Shown here piece after piece: positions 1 through 9,192 of a DNA stretch of 64,000 bases. Source of the DNA: Streptomyces olivaceus (GTDB lineage: Bacteria; Actinomycetota; Actinomycetes; Streptomycetales; Streptomycetaceae); the NCBI RefSeq assembly GCF_000721235.1, contig NZ_JOFH01000002.1, positions 186,001 through 250,000 of the forward strand, read 5' to 3'. The position numbers and the translations under genes were made by a program. The first letter of the stretch is position 1, and each line of letters starts with the position of its first letter. The notes below the pieces were generated by a model. That model had not been told where the DNA came from. It made no database searches and saw only the letters and a list, made by a program, of their open reading frames with translations.

Positions 1-1
1 C

Positions 2-1477
2 ACACCCCTCGCGGAACTCGCCGATCAGCTGGGTGTCACCGCGCCGGACAGCTCCGCCGGGGTCACGGGCATCACCCATGACTCGCGCGCCGTCCGCCCC
101 GGTGACCTGTACGCCGCCCTCCCCGGAGCCCGCGTCCACGGCGCCGACTTCGCCACCCAGGCCGCGGGCCTCGGTGCCGCCGCCGTGCTGACCGACCCGG
201 CCGGCGCGGAGCGCGTCGCCGCCGGGCTGCCGGCGCTCGTGGTCGACGACCCGCGCGCGCGGATGGGCGAGCTGGCGGCCACGATCTACGGCCACCCCGG
301 CCGCGACCTGCTCCAGATCGGCATCACCGGCACCTCGGGCAAGACCACCACCGCCTACCTCGTCGAGGGCGGTCTGCGTACGGAGAAGTCCACCGGCCTG
401 ATCGGCACGGTCGAGATGCGCATCGGCGACGAGCGCATCAAGTCCGAGCGGACCACGCCCGAGGCCACCGACCTCCAGGCCCTGTTCTCGGTGATGCGCG
501 AACGCGGCACCGAGGCGGTCGCCATGGAGGTCTCCAGCCACGCCCTGGTGCTGGGCCGGGTCGACGCCTGCGTCTTCGACGTCGCGGTCTTCACCAACCT
601 CAGCCCGGAGCACATGGAGTTCCACTCCGGCATGGAGGACTACTTCCAGGCCAAGGCGCAGCTCTTCACGCCCGCACGCAGCAGGCTCGGCGTGGTCAAC
701 GTCGACGACGAGTACGGGCGGCGCCTCGCCAAGGAGGCCACCGTCCCGGTCGTCACCTACTCCGCCGAGGGCCACCCGGACGCCGACTGGCGCGCCGACG
801 AGGTCGAGGTCGGCCCGCTGGACTCGACGTTCACCGTGCTCGGGCCGAAGGGCGAGCGGATCGCCGCCAAGTCGCCGCTGGCCGGGCCGTTCAACGTGGC
901 GAACACCCTCGCCGCGATCGTCTCCCTGGCCGCCGCCGGGCTCGACCCGCAGACCGCCGCCGACGGCGTCGCCGCCGTCCCCGGTGTGCCGGGCCGCCTG
1001 GAGCGCGTGGACGAGGGCCAGCCCTTCTTCGCGGTGGTCGACTACGCCCACAAGACCGACGCCGTCGAGTCGGTGCTGCGGGCCCTGCGCAAGGTGACCG
1101 AGGGCAAGCTGCACGCCGTGCTCGGCTGCGGCGGCGACCGCGACACCACCAAGCGCGAGCCGATGGGCGCCGCCGTCGCCCGGTTCGCCGACACCGCCGT
1201 ACTGACCTCCGACAACCCCCGCTCCGAGGACCCGCTCGCGATCCTCGCCGTGATGCTGCAGGGCGCGGCCTCCGTGCCCGCGCACGAGCGCGGGGAGGTG
1301 CAGGTCTTCGAGGACCGGGCCGCCGCGATCGCCGCCGCCGTCGCCCGGGCCGAGCCCGGCGACACCGTGGTGGTGGCGGGCAAGGGCCACGAACAGGGCC
1401 AGGACATCGCCGGGGTGGTGCGCCCCTTCGACGACCGCGAGGTGCTGCGCGAAGCCATCCAGAGGTCCAAGGCCTGA
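2..1477 (+). CDS. murE: UDP-N-acetylmuramyl-tripeptide synthetase MurE (5' partial)
   Basis: Adds the third residue (a diaminopimelate) to UDP-MurNAc-L-Ala-D-Glu in the cytoplasm. The frame is open from nt 2, so the N-terminus lies outside the window; the first in-window ATG/GTG codons are internal. Visible features in order: the N-terminal Mur domain with THDSR, the ATP loop GTSGKTTT (about residues 109-116 of the visible part), the central ligase segment with MEVSSHAL, and the C-terminal domain with DNPRSEDP near nt 1215. DNPR is the motif known to contact diaminopimelate, which argues against a lysine-adding enzyme. It is first of a co-directional Mur/Fts run, separated from murF by 82 nt. 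Confidence 0.96.
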   Translation, partial: TPLAELADQLGVTAPDSSAGVTGITHDSRAVRPGDLYAALPGARVHGADFATQAAGLGAAAVLTDPAGAERVAAGLPALVVDDPRARMGELAATIYGHPGRDLLQIGITGTSGKTTTAYLVEGGLRTEKSTGLIGTVEMRIGDERIKSERTTPEATDLQALFSVMRERGTEAVAMEVSSHALVLGRVDACVFDVAVFTNLSPEHMEFHSGMEDYFQAKAQLFTPARSRLGVVNVDDEYGRRLAKEATVPVVTYSAEGHPDADWRADEVEVGPLDSTFTVLGPKGERIAAKSPLAGPFNVANTLAAIVSLAAAGLDPQTAADGVAAVPGVPGRLERVDEGQPFFAVVDYAHKTDAVESVLRALRKVTEGKLHAVLGCGGDRDTTKREPMGAAVARFADTAVLTSDNPRSEDPLAILAVMLQGAASVPAHERGEVQVFEDRAAAIAAAVARAEPGDTVVVAGKGHEQGQDIAGVVRPFDDREVLREAIQRSKA

Positions 1478-1499
1478 CCCACCGCACCACCCGGACGTT

Positions 1500-1550
1500 C
1501 CAGAAGATCCAGAAGATCCAGATGGCTCAGACAACCCAGATGATCCAGGG
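1500..1550 (+). repeat. Short 9-nt imperfect repeats between murE and murF
   Basis: Units close to CCAGANGAT occur at 1500, 1509, 1518 (degenerate) and 1536, just before the murF GTG start. The array lies in the only sizeable gap between murE and murF. It could be a simple slippage product; no protein or RNA function is evident. Confidence 0.5.
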
Positions 1551-1559
1551 GACGAACTT

Positions 1560-2990
1560 GTGATCACCCTCTCTCTCGCCGAGATCGCAGATGTCGTCGG
1601 CGGGCGGATGCACGACATACCGGACGCGTCCGCGCAGGTCACCGGGCCCGTCGTCCGGGACTCGCGGGAAGCGGGGCCGGGCAGCCTCTTCGTCGCCTTC
1701 GTCGGCGAGCGGGTGGACGGCCACGACTTCGCACCGGCGGTCGTCGGGGCGGGCGCGGTCGCCGTGCTCGGCTCCCGCCCCGTCGGCGTGCCCGCGATCG
1801 TCGTGGACGACGTCCAGGCGGCCCTCGGTGCCCTCGCCCGGCACGTCGTACGGCGCCTGGGCACCACCCTCGTGGCCCTCACCGGGTCGGCCGGCAAGAC
1901 CAGCACCAAGGACCTGATCGCCCAGGTGCTGCGCCGCAAGGCGCCCACGGTGTTCACGCCGGGCTCCCTCAACAACGAGATCGGGCTGCCGCTCACCGCG
2001 CTCACCGCCACCGGGGAGACGCGGTTCCTCGTACTGGAGATGGGCGCCCGCGGCATCGGCCACATCCGCTACCTCTGCGAGCTGACCCCGCCGAGGATCG
2101 GCCTCGTCCTCAACGTCGGCTCCGCGCACATCGGCGAGTTCGGCGGCCGGGAGCAGATCGCGCAGGCCAAGGGCGAACTCGTCGAGGCGCTGCCGCCGGC
2201 CGGGGAGGGGGGTACCGCCGTCCTCAACGCGGACGACCCCCTCGTACGGGCCATGGCCTCCCGAACGACGGCGAAGGTGCTCCTTTTCGGAGAGTCCGGC
2301 GAAGCGGACGTTCGGGCCGAGAACGTGCGACTCACGGACAGCGGACAGCCTTCCTTCAGCCTTCACACACCCTCCGGTGCAAGCGACGTGACCATGCGCC
2401 TGTACGGTGAGCACCACGTGTCGAACGCGCTCGCCGCGGCCGCCGTCGCCCACGAGTTGGGCATGTCCGCAGACGAGATCGCCACCGCGCTCTCCGAGGC
2501 GGACTCCCTCTCCCGGTGGCGCATGGAGGTCACTGAGCGCCCGGACGGCGTGACGGTCGTCAACGACGCCTACAACGCGAACCCCGAGTCCATGAAGGCC
2601 GCGCTGCGTGCGCTCGTCGCCATCGGCGGAGCCTCACGGGCACGGGGGGGCCGTACGTGGGCGGTGCTCGGCGAGATGGCCGAGCTCGGGGACGAGGCGC
2701 TCGCCGAGCACGACGCGGTCGGGCGGCTCGCCGTCCGGCTCAACGTCAGCAAGCTCGTCGCGGTCGGGGGCAGGGAAGCCCAATGGCTGCAACTGGGCGC
2801 ATATAACGAGGGTTCGTGGGGTGAGGAGTCGGTGCACGTGTCCGACGCACAGGCGGCGGTCGACCTGTTGCGCAGCGAGTTGCGCCCGGGGGACGTCGTG
2901 CTCGTGAAGGCGTCCCGGTCGGTGGGTCTGGAGAGTGTCGCGACGGCGCTGCTCGAGACCGGCACCGAGGGTGAGGTTGCCGCCCGATGA
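1560..2990 (+). CDS. murF: UDP-N-acetylmuramoyl-tripeptide--D-alanyl-D-alanine ligase MurF
   Basis: Adds D-Ala-D-Ala to the UDP-MurNAc-tripeptide, completing the cytoplasmic pentapeptide precursor. The 476-aa product has the usual Mur ligase order: an N-terminal UDP-binding domain with [14 protein letters not shown], the ATP loop [11 protein letters not shown] (about residues 108-118), the conserved NNEIGLPLT, and the C-terminal domain with [14 protein letters not shown] at 1560 is the start that gives the family-typical [10 protein letters not shown] beginning. The stop codon overlaps the mraY start by 4 nt (ATGA), implying coupled translation. Confidence 0.97.
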   Translation: MITLSLAEIADVVGGRMHDIPDASAQVTGPVVRDSREAGPGSLFVAFVGERVDGHDFAPAVVGAGAVAVLGSRPVGVPAIVVDDVQAALGALARHVVRRLGTTLVALTGSAGKTSTKDLIAQVLRRKAPTVFTPGSLNNEIGLPLTALTATGETRFLVLEMGARGIGHIRYLCELTPPRIGLVLNVGSAHIGEFGGREQIAQAKGELVEALPPAGEGGTAVLNADDPLVRAMASRTTAKVLLFGESGEADVRAENVRLTDSGQPSFSLHTPSGASDVTMRLYGEHHVSNALAAAAVAHELGMSADEIATALSEADSLSRWRMEVTERPDGVTVVNDAYNANPESMKAALRALVAIGGASRARGGRTWAVLGEMAELGDEALAEHDAVGRLAVRLNVSKLVAVGGREAQWLQLGAYNEGSWGEESVHVSDAQAAVDLLRSELRPGDVVLVKASRSVGLESVATALLETGTEGEVAAR

Positions 2991-4087
2991 TGAAGCAGAT
3001 CCTGTTCGCAGGAGTCATTGGTCTCTTCCTCACGCTGGTCGGCACCCCGCTGCTGATCAAGCTCCTCGCCCGCAAGGGCTACGGTCAGTACATCCGCGAC
3101 GACGGCCCGCGCGAGCACGCCAGCAAGCGCGGTACGCCGACCATGGGCGGCATCGCCTTCATCTTCGCGACGGTCGCCGCGTACTTCCTCGCCAAGGTCA
3201 TCACCAGCTACCTGGAACCCGATCCGAACGTCGACGCGGGGCCGACCTTCTCGGGTCTGCTGGTGCTCGGCCTGATGGTCGGCATGGGCCTGGTCGGCTT
3301 CCTGGACGACTACATCAAGATCGTCAAACGGCGTTCGCTCGGCCTGCGGGCCAAGGCGAAGATGGCCGGCCAGCTCATCGTCGGCATCGCCTTCGCCGTC
3401 CTCGCGCTGCAGTTCGCGGACAACCGCGGCAACACCCCGGCCTCCACCAAGCTGTCGTTCATCACCGACTTCGGCTGGACCATCGGCCCGGTGCTGTTCG
3501 TCATCTGGGCGCTGTTCATGATCCTCGCCATGTCCAACGGCGTGAACCTGACCGACGGCCTGGACGGCCTCGCCACCGGCGCCTCCGTCCTGGTCTTCGG
3601 CGCCTACACCTTCATCGGCGTCTGGCAGTTCCAGGAGTCCTGCGCCAACGCGCAGACCCTCACCAACCCCGGCGCCTGCTACGAGGTGCGAGACCCCCTG
3701 GACCTCGCCGTCGTGGCGTCGGCCCTGATGGGCGCGTGCCTCGGCTTCCTGTGGTGGAACACCTCGCCGGCCAAGATCTTCATGGGCGACACCGGTTCGC
3801 TCGCGCTCGGCGGTGTGCTCGCGGGTCTGGCGATCTGCTCGCGCACCGAACTGCTGATGGCCATCCTCGGCGGCCTGTTCGTCCTGATCACCATGTCGGT
3901 GGTCATCCAGGTCGGCTCCTTCCGCCTCACCGGCAAGCGGGTCTTCCGCATGGCGCCACTCCAGCACCACTTCGAACTCAAAGGCTGGTCCGAGGTCCTT
4001 GTCGTGGTCCGCTTCTGGATCATCCAGGGCATCTGTGTGATCGTCGGACTCGGCCTCTTCTACGCGGGATGGGCAGCGGACAAGTGA
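2987..4087 (+). CDS. mraY: Phospho-N-acetylmuramoyl-pentapeptide transferase MraY
   Basis: Integral membrane enzyme that transfers phospho-MurNAc-pentapeptide to undecaprenyl phosphate, giving lipid I. The 366 residues contain about ten hydrophobic segments and the family motifs: KRGTPTMGG (about 47-55), FLDDYIK with the two Asp residues, NLTDGLDGL with the catalytic Asp region, [11 protein letters not shown], and [11 protein letters not shown] near the C-terminus. Two adjacent ATGs (2987 and 2990) are both possible; the first overlaps the murF stop. Its own stop overlaps the murD GTG. Confidence 0.97.
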   Translation: MMKQILFAGVIGLFLTLVGTPLLIKLLARKGYGQYIRDDGPREHASKRGTPTMGGIAFIFATVAAYFLAKVITSYLEPDPNVDAGPTFSGLLVLGLMVGMGLVGFLDDYIKIVKRRSLGLRAKAKMAGQLIVGIAFAVLALQFADNRGNTPASTKLSFITDFGWTIGPVLFVIWALFMILAMSNGVNLTDGLDGLATGASVLVFGAYTFIGVWQFQESCANAQTLTNPGACYEVRDPLDLAVVASALMGACLGFLWWNTSPAKIFMGDTGSLALGGVLAGLAICSRTELLMAILGGLFVLITMSVVIQVGSFRLTGKRVFRMAPLQHHFELKGWSEVLVVVRFWIIQGICVIVGLGLFYAGWAADK

Positions 4088-5535
4088 CCTCCTCGGTGCC
4101 TTCGGAATTCAGCGGCAAGCACGTCACCGTCGCCGGGCTCGGCGTCTCCGGCGTCCCGGCGGCCAAGGTGCTGCACGGGCTCGGCGCGCACGTCACCGTC
4201 GTCAACGACGGCGCCGACGAGCGCGCACGCACGCAGGCCGCGGAGCTGGAGGCGCTCGGCGTCACCGTCCGCCTGGGCGACGGCACAGCATCCGACAGCG
4301 GCTCCGCCGCGGGGTTGCCCGAAGGCACCGAACTGATCGTCACCGCACCCGGCTGGAAGCCCACCAAGCCCCTGTTCACGGCGGCCGAGCAGGCCGGTGT
4401 GCCCGTCTGGGGCGACGTCGAACTCGCCTGGCGCCTGCGCGGACACGGCGGCAGGAAGGCCGCGCCGTGGCTGGCGGTCACCGGCACCAACGGCAAGACC
4501 ACCACCGTCCAGATGCTCGCCTCGATCCTGGCGGCGGCCGGTCTGCGCACCGCCGCCGTCGGCAACATCGGCGTCTCCCTCCTCGACGCGGTCACCGGCG
4601 ACACCGAGTACGACGTGCTCGCCGTGGAGCTGTCCAGCTACCAGCTCCACTGGGCGCCCTCCCTGCGCGCCCACTCGGCCGTCGTACTCAACCTCGCCGC
4701 GGACCACCTCGACTGGCACGGCTCCATGGAGGCCTACGCCGCCGACAAGGGCCGCGTCTACGAGGGCAACCAGGTCGCCTGCGTCTACAACGCCGCCGAC
4801 CGGGCGACCGAGGACCTGGTCCGCGCCGCCGACGTCGAGGAGGGCTGCCGGGCGGTCGGCTTCACGCTGGGCACGCCGGGCCCCTCCCAACTCGGCGTCG
4901 TGGAGGGCCTCCTGGTCGACCGGGCCTTCGTCGAGGACCGCCACAAGAACGCCCAGGAACTCGCCGAGGTCTCGGACGTCAATCCGCCGGCCCCGCACAA
5001 CATCGCCAACGCCCTTGCCGCCGCCGCCCTCGCCCGCGCCTACGGCGTCCCCGCCGCCGCCGTACGGGACGGGCTGCGGGCCTTCACGCCCGACGCCCAC
5101 CGCATCGCGCACGTCGCCGACGTCGACGGGGTCGCGTACGTGGACGACTCCAAGGCCACCAACACGCACGCCGCCGAGGCCTCCTTGGCGGCGTACGAGC
5201 CGATCGTCTGGATCGCCGGCGGGCTCGCCAAGGGGGCGACCTTCGACGAACTGGTCGCGGGCGCCGCGAAGCGGCTGCGCGGCGCCGTGCTCATCGGCGC
5301 CGACCGCGCCCTGATCCGCGAAGCCCTGGCGCGACACGCCCCGGAAGTACCCGTGGTCGACCTCGACCGGACCGACACTGGTGCGATGCCCCAGGCCGTC
5401 CGGGAGGCCCGGCGGCTCGCCGAGCCCGGTGACACGGTCCTGCTGGCCCCGGCCTGTGCCTCGATGGACATGTTCACCAACTACAACAAGCGCGGCGACG
5501 CGTTCGCGGAGGCCGTTCGCGAACTCGGCGCCTGA
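4084..5535 (+). CDS. murD: UDP-N-acetylmuramoylalanine--D-glutamate ligase MurD
   Basis: Adds D-glutamate to UDP-MurNAc-L-Ala. Motifs: a Rossmann-like N-terminus [10 protein letters not shown], the ATP loop TGTNGKTTT (about residues 132-140), [20 protein letters not shown] and the C-terminal [10 protein letters not shown] and [15 protein letters not shown] at 4084 was chosen because it overlaps the mraY stop (GTGA) and gives 483 aa; an in-frame ATG at 4069 would add five residues. The frame stays open for over 1 kb upstream inside murF/mraY, which is only a GC-rich shadow. Confidence 0.95.
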   Translation: MTSSVPSEFSGKHVTVAGLGVSGVPAAKVLHGLGAHVTVVNDGADERARTQAAELEALGVTVRLGDGTASDSGSAAGLPEGTELIVTAPGWKPTKPLFTAAEQAGVPVWGDVELAWRLRGHGGRKAAPWLAVTGTNGKTTTVQMLASILAAAGLRTAAVGNIGVSLLDAVTGDTEYDVLAVELSSYQLHWAPSLRAHSAVVLNLAADHLDWHGSMEAYAADKGRVYEGNQVACVYNAADRATEDLVRAADVEEGCRAVGFTLGTPGPSQLGVVEGLLVDRAFVEDRHKNAQELAEVSDVNPPAPHNIANALAAAALARAYGVPAAAVRDGLRAFTPDAHRIAHVADVDGVAYVDDSKATNTHAAEASLAAYEPIVWIAGGLAKGATFDELVAGAAKRLRGAVLIGADRALIREALARHAPEVPVVDLDRTDTGAMPQAVREARRLAEPGDTVLLAPACASMDMFTNYNKRGDAFAEAVRELGA

Positions 5536-5612
5536 CCCGGCAGCCTCCTGCGCCGGGCGACTTCGGGGAGGACGCGTGGGACGGTCCGTGCCGACGTGCA
5601 TCGGGGGCAGCG

Positions 5613-6983
5613 ATGCCCGGTAGTCCGCAGAGCCGCACCCGACGTCCGCCCGTACAGCGGGCCGCCGGGCGCCCCGCCGCACCCGGGCCGCGGCACGAGA
5701 GCCCGCTGCTCCGCCTGTACCTGCGCCTGCGCCGCGCCTGGGACCGCCCGCTGACCGCGTACTACCTGATCTGCGGCGGCAGCGCGCTGATCACCGTGCT
5801 CGGCCTGGTTATGGTCTACTCGGCCTCCCAGATCACCGCCCTCCAGCTGTCGCTGTCCGGCTCCTACTTCTTCCGCAAGCAGGCCCTGGCCGCGCTGATC
5901 GGCGCCGGACTCCTCGTCGCCGCCATGAAGATGCCGGTCAAGCTGCACCGGGCGCTGGCCTATCCGATCCTCGCCGGGGCCGTCTTCCTGATGATCCTGG
6001 TCCAGGTACCGGGGATAGGAGTCGCGGTCAACGGCAACCAGAACTGGATCGCGCTCGGCGGCTCGTTCCAGATCCAGCCCAGCGAGTTCGGCAAGCTGGC
6101 CCTGGTGCTGTGGGGCGCGGACCTGCTGGCCCGCAAGCAGGACAAGAAGCTCCTCGCGCAGTGGAAGCACATGCTGGTCCCGCTGGTGCCCGCCGCCTTC
6201 ATGCTGCTCGGTCTGATCATGATCGGCGGCGACATGGGGACGGCGATCATCCTGACGGCGATCCTGTTCGGGATGCTGTGGCTGGCCGGCGCGCCCACCC
6301 GGATGTTCGCGGGCGTGCTGTCGATCGCCCTGCTGCTCGGCTTCATCCTCATCAAGACCAGCTCCAACCGCATGGCGCGGCTCAACTGCCTCGGCGCCAC
6401 CGACCCCGGCCCCGGCGACTCCTGCTGGCAGGCCGTGCACGGCATCTACGCCCTCGCCTCGGGCGGGCTGTTCGGGTCCGGACTCGGTGCGAGTGTGGAG
6501 AAATGGGGCCAACTCCCCGAAGCGCACACCGACTTCATCTTCGCCGTCACCGGTGAGGAACTGGGCCTGGCGGGCACACTGTCGGTACTCGCCCTCTTCG
6601 CGGCTCTAGGCTATGCGGGTATCCGCGTGGCCGGACGCACGGAGGACCCGTTCGTGAGGTATGCCGCGGGAGGCGTGACCACCTGGATCACGGCCCAGGC
6701 CGTGATCAACATCGGTGCGGTCCTCGGGCTGCTGCCGATCGCCGGTGTGCCGCTCCCGCTGTTCTCCTACGGCGGTTCCGCCCTGTTGCCGACCATGTTC
6801 GCCATCGGTCTGCTGATCGCCTTCGCGCGAGACGAACCCGGTGCGCGGGCGGCGCTTGCGTTGCGGCAACCTCGCTTTGGTAGAAAGCGGGGGGCCAGGG
6901 GTCCCGCGGGCAAGCGGAATCCCCGGAGTTGGAACACGATGCGACGGCGTGCCTCGGCGGCGCGCTCGTCCGGAGAGCGGTGA
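5613..6983 (+). CDS. ftsW: SEDS-family division protein FtsW
   Basis: Polytopic SEDS glycan polymerase of the divisome, expected to use lipid II with a class B PBP. The 456-aa protein has about ten hydrophobic segments from residue 50 to 405. Family signatures visible are VMVYSAS in the first helix, NGNQNWI and GSFQIQPSEFGKLAL, EAHTDFIFAVTGEELG, and GVPLPLFSYGGSALL. The first 45 residues and the last 45 are basic, as expected for cytoplasmic tails. In Streptomyces FtsW serves mainly sporulation septation. The start ATG 5613 follows a 77-nt gap after murD. Confidence 0.95.
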   Translation: MPGSPQSRTRRPPVQRAAGRPAAPGPRHESPLLRLYLRLRRAWDRPLTAYYLICGGSALITVLGLVMVYSASQITALQLSLSGSYFFRKQALAALIGAGLLVAAMKMPVKLHRALAYPILAGAVFLMILVQVPGIGVAVNGNQNWIALGGSFQIQPSEFGKLALVLWGADLLARKQDKKLLAQWKHMLVPLVPAAFMLLGLIMIGGDMGTAIILTAILFGMLWLAGAPTRMFAGVLSIALLLGFILIKTSSNRMARLNCLGATDPGPGDSCWQAVHGIYALASGGLFGSGLGASVEKWGQLPEAHTDFIFAVTGEELGLAGTLSVLALFAALGYAGIRVAGRTEDPFVRYAAGGVTTWITAQAVINIGAVLGLLPIAGVPLPLFSYGGSALLPTMFAIGLLIAFARDEPGARAALALRQPRFGRKRGARGPAGKRNPRSWNTMRRRASAARSSGER

Positions 6984-6989
6984 ATTTCG

Positions 6990-8084
6990 GTGCATGTCGT
7001 ACTCGCCGGCGGAGGAACCGCGGGCCACATCGAGCCCGCGCTCGCCCTCGCGGACGCCCTGCGCAGGCAGGATCCCACCGTGGGGATCACGGCCCTGGGC
7101 ACGGAACGCGGCCTGGAGACCCGCCTGGTGCCCGAGCGCGGCTACGAGCTGGCGCTGATCCCGGCCGTTCCGCTGCCGCGCAAGCCCACCCCTGAGCTGA
7201 TCACCGTGCCGGGCCGGCTGCGCGGCACGATCAAGGCGACCGAGCAGGTCCTGGAGCGCACCAAGGCGGACGCCGTGGTCGGCTTCGGCGGCTACGTGGC
7301 GCTGCCCGGCTACCTCGCGGCCAAGCGGCTCGGCGTGCCGATCGTCGTCCACGAGGCCAACGCCCGCCCCGGCCTGGCCAACAAGATCGGCTCGCGCTAC
7401 GCCGCACGTGTCGCCGTCTCCACCCCGGACAGCAAGCTGCGCGACTCCCGCTACATCGGCATCCCGCTGCGCCGCGCCGTCGCCACCCTGGACCGCGCCG
7501 CCGCGCGCCCCGAGGCCCGCGCGATGTTCGGGCTCGACCCCAACCTGCCGACGCTGCTGGTCTCCGGTGGCTCGCAGGGCGCCCGCCGCCTCAACGAGGT
7601 GGTGCAGCAGGTCGCGCCCTGGCTCCAGCAGGCCGGCATCCAGATCCTGCACGCGGTCGGCCCCAAGAACGAACTGCCGCAGGTCCACCAGATGCCGGGG
7701 ATGCCCCCGTACATCCCGGTAAGTTATGTGGACCGGATGGACCTCGCGTACGCCGCCGCCGACATGATGCTCTGCCGCGCGGGCGCGATGACCGTCGCCG
7801 AACTCTCCGCCGTCGGGCTCCCGGCCGCCTACGTCCCGCTGCCCATCGGCAACGGGGAACAGCGGCTCAACGCCCAGCCGGTGGTCAAGGCCGGCGGCGG
7901 GCTGCTGGTCGACGACGCGGAACTCACGCCCGAGTGGCTGCAGCAGAACGTCCTGCCCGTGCTCGCCGACCCGCACCGGCTGTACGAGATGTCCCGCGCC
8001 GCCGCCGAGTTCGGCCGCCGGGACGCCGACGACCTCCTCGTCGGCATGGTGTACGAGGCGATCGCCGCCCGTGCGCATCGTTAG
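6990..8084 (+). CDS. murG: Lipid II-forming N-acetylglucosaminyltransferase MurG
   Basis: Peripheral GT28 enzyme that adds GlcNAc to lipid I on the inner face of the membrane. It starts at GTG 6990 with the family N-terminus HVVLAGGGTAGHIEPALALA, whose glycine-rich loop contacts the lipid diphosphate. The C-terminal domain holds SGGSQGARRLNE (about residues 191-202) and the UDP-GlcNAc-binding AGAMTVAELSAVGLP followed by NGEQRLNA. Length 364 aa is normal. Only 6 nt separate it from ftsW. Confidence 0.97.
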   Translation: MHVVLAGGGTAGHIEPALALADALRRQDPTVGITALGTERGLETRLVPERGYELALIPAVPLPRKPTPELITVPGRLRGTIKATEQVLERTKADAVVGFGGYVALPGYLAAKRLGVPIVVHEANARPGLANKIGSRYAARVAVSTPDSKLRDSRYIGIPLRRAVATLDRAAARPEARAMFGLDPNLPTLLVSGGSQGARRLNEVVQQVAPWLQQAGIQILHAVGPKNELPQVHQMPGMPPYIPVSYVDRMDLAYAAADMMLCRAGAMTVAELSAVGLPAAYVPLPIGNGEQRLNAQPVVKAGGGLLVDDAELTPEWLQQNVLPVLADPHRLYEMSRAAAEFGRRDADDLLVGMVYEAIAARAHR

Positions 8085-8109
8085 TCACGGATGACGGAAG
8101 GCAGGGAGC

Positions 8110-8904
8110 GTGGCCGGACCGACCACCGCCGAGCGCGGTGCACGCCAGCAGGAGTCGTCCGGCCCGCCCCGCGCGCGCCGGTTCGGCCCGCCTCGTCTTC
8201 GTACGATCATCATCATTGCCGTTGCCCTCGTGCTCCTCGCCGGCGGCTCCGTCTGGCTGCTCTACGGGTCCAACTGGACGCGCGTGGAGGACGTGTCGGT
8301 GACCGGAACCGACGTCCTGACGCCCGCGCAGGTGCGCGAGGCCGCCGACGTGCCCGTCGGGGACCCGCTGGTCTCCGTCGACACCGGTGCCGTGGAGGAG
8401 CGGCTGCGCCGGAAGCTGCCCCGCATCGACGAGGTCGCCGTGGAGCGTTCCTGGCCGCACGGAATCGGCCTGAAGGTGACGGAACGCACTCCGGTGCTGC
8501 TTGTCCGAAAGGGCGGAAAGTACGTGGAGGTGGACGACGAAGGCGTCCGGTTCGCCACGGTCTCCAAGGCCCCGAAAGGCGTTCCCGCCCTGGAACTTGA
8601 CCCCGCCCGCTCCGGCTCCGCCGCGGCGAGTCTGCGCCGCTTCGACGAGGACCGCCTGGTGCGGGAGGCGGTGCGGGTGGCCGGCCGGCTCCCGGCCGCG
8701 GTCGCCCGGGACACCCGGCTCGTCAAGGTCCGTTCCTACGACGACATCTCCCTGGAGTTGAGCGGCGACCGGACCGTCGCGTGGGGGAGTGGTGAACAGG
8801 GTGTGCACAAGGCGCGCGCGCTCACCGCGCTGATGAAAGCGACTCCGAAGGCCGCGCACTTCGACGTGAGTGTTCCCACCGCCCCCGCCTCGTCGGCGAG
8901 TTGA
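8110..8904 (+). CDS. ftsQ: Divisome membrane protein FtsQ/DivIB
   Basis: Bitopic scaffold protein linking early and late divisome proteins. The 264 residues show a short Pro/Arg-rich cytoplasmic tail, one membrane helix (about 34-56, rich in Ile/Val/Leu), then a POTRA domain beginning VEDVSVTGTDVLTPAQVREAA and a C-terminal FtsQ domain. GTG 8110 is the only start giving a proper cytoplasmic tail. It ends the mur-fts run; the following 288-nt gap carries ftsZ regulation. Confidence 0.93.
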   Translation: MAGPTTAERGARQQESSGPPRARRFGPPRLRTIIIIAVALVLLAGGSVWLLYGSNWTRVEDVSVTGTDVLTPAQVREAADVPVGDPLVSVDTGAVEERLRRKLPRIDEVAVERSWPHGIGLKVTERTPVLLVRKGGKYVEVDDEGVRFATVSKAPKGVPALELDPARSGSAAASLRRFDEDRLVREAVRVAGRLPAAVARDTRLVKVRSYDDISLELSGDRTVAWGSGEQGVHKARALTALMKATPKAAHFDVSVPTAPASSAS

Positions 8905-9020
8905 CGGGCATATGTGCAGGCCAGCACCCTGGCTGGGCAGCGCTACGGCTGATCACATAGGGTGAAAAGAAAAACGGGAGGTTCGGCGTGTTCGTTGAAC
9001 GTGCGCCACTTGTCGACTTA

Positions 9021-9054
9021 GTGTCCTGTTCGGAAGAGTCCAAGGAACAGACAC
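9021..9054. promoter_or_regulatory. Inverted repeat with two GACAC cores upstream of ftsZ
   Basis: GTGTCCTGTTC (9021-9031) and GAACAGACAC (9045-9054) are complementary apart from one bulged base, with GACAC/GTGTC at the outer ends. GACAC is the recognition core reported for the sporulation regulator WhiA, which is known to act on ftsZ in Streptomyces. A possible promoter overlaps the left arm: TTGAAC at 8995-9000, 18 nt, then TAGTGT at 9019-9024. The repeat is seen; the regulator assignment is inference. Confidence 0.5.
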
Positions 9055-9060
9055 ACTGGT

Positions 9061-9085
9061 AACCCTAAACTTCAGCGTTAGGGTT
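9061..9085. promoter_or_regulatory. Perfect 8-bp inverted repeat in the ftsZ leader/promoter region
   Basis: AACCCTAA (9061-9068) and TTAGGGTT (9078-9085) are exact reverse complements around a 9-nt spacer, 108 nt before the ftsZ start. The low-GC arms stand out in this GC-rich DNA, and the right arm contains TAGGGT, which resembles a Streptomyces -10 element. It may be an operator or a promoter of one of the several ftsZ transcripts known in this genus. Confidence 0.45.
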
Positions 9086-9192
9086 CGGGTCGGCGCTACG
9101 GACCGTCCCAATCGGCATCAGTCGTCGGGTCGCGGGGGCATCAGTGCTTCGGCGGTCGGGCGACACGTAACTCGAGGCGAGAGGCCTTCGAC

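Noticed and set aside
4060..5682. 540-codon minus-strand frame over murD
   Set aside because: GC-rich antisense shadow; murD motifs on the + strand are intact.
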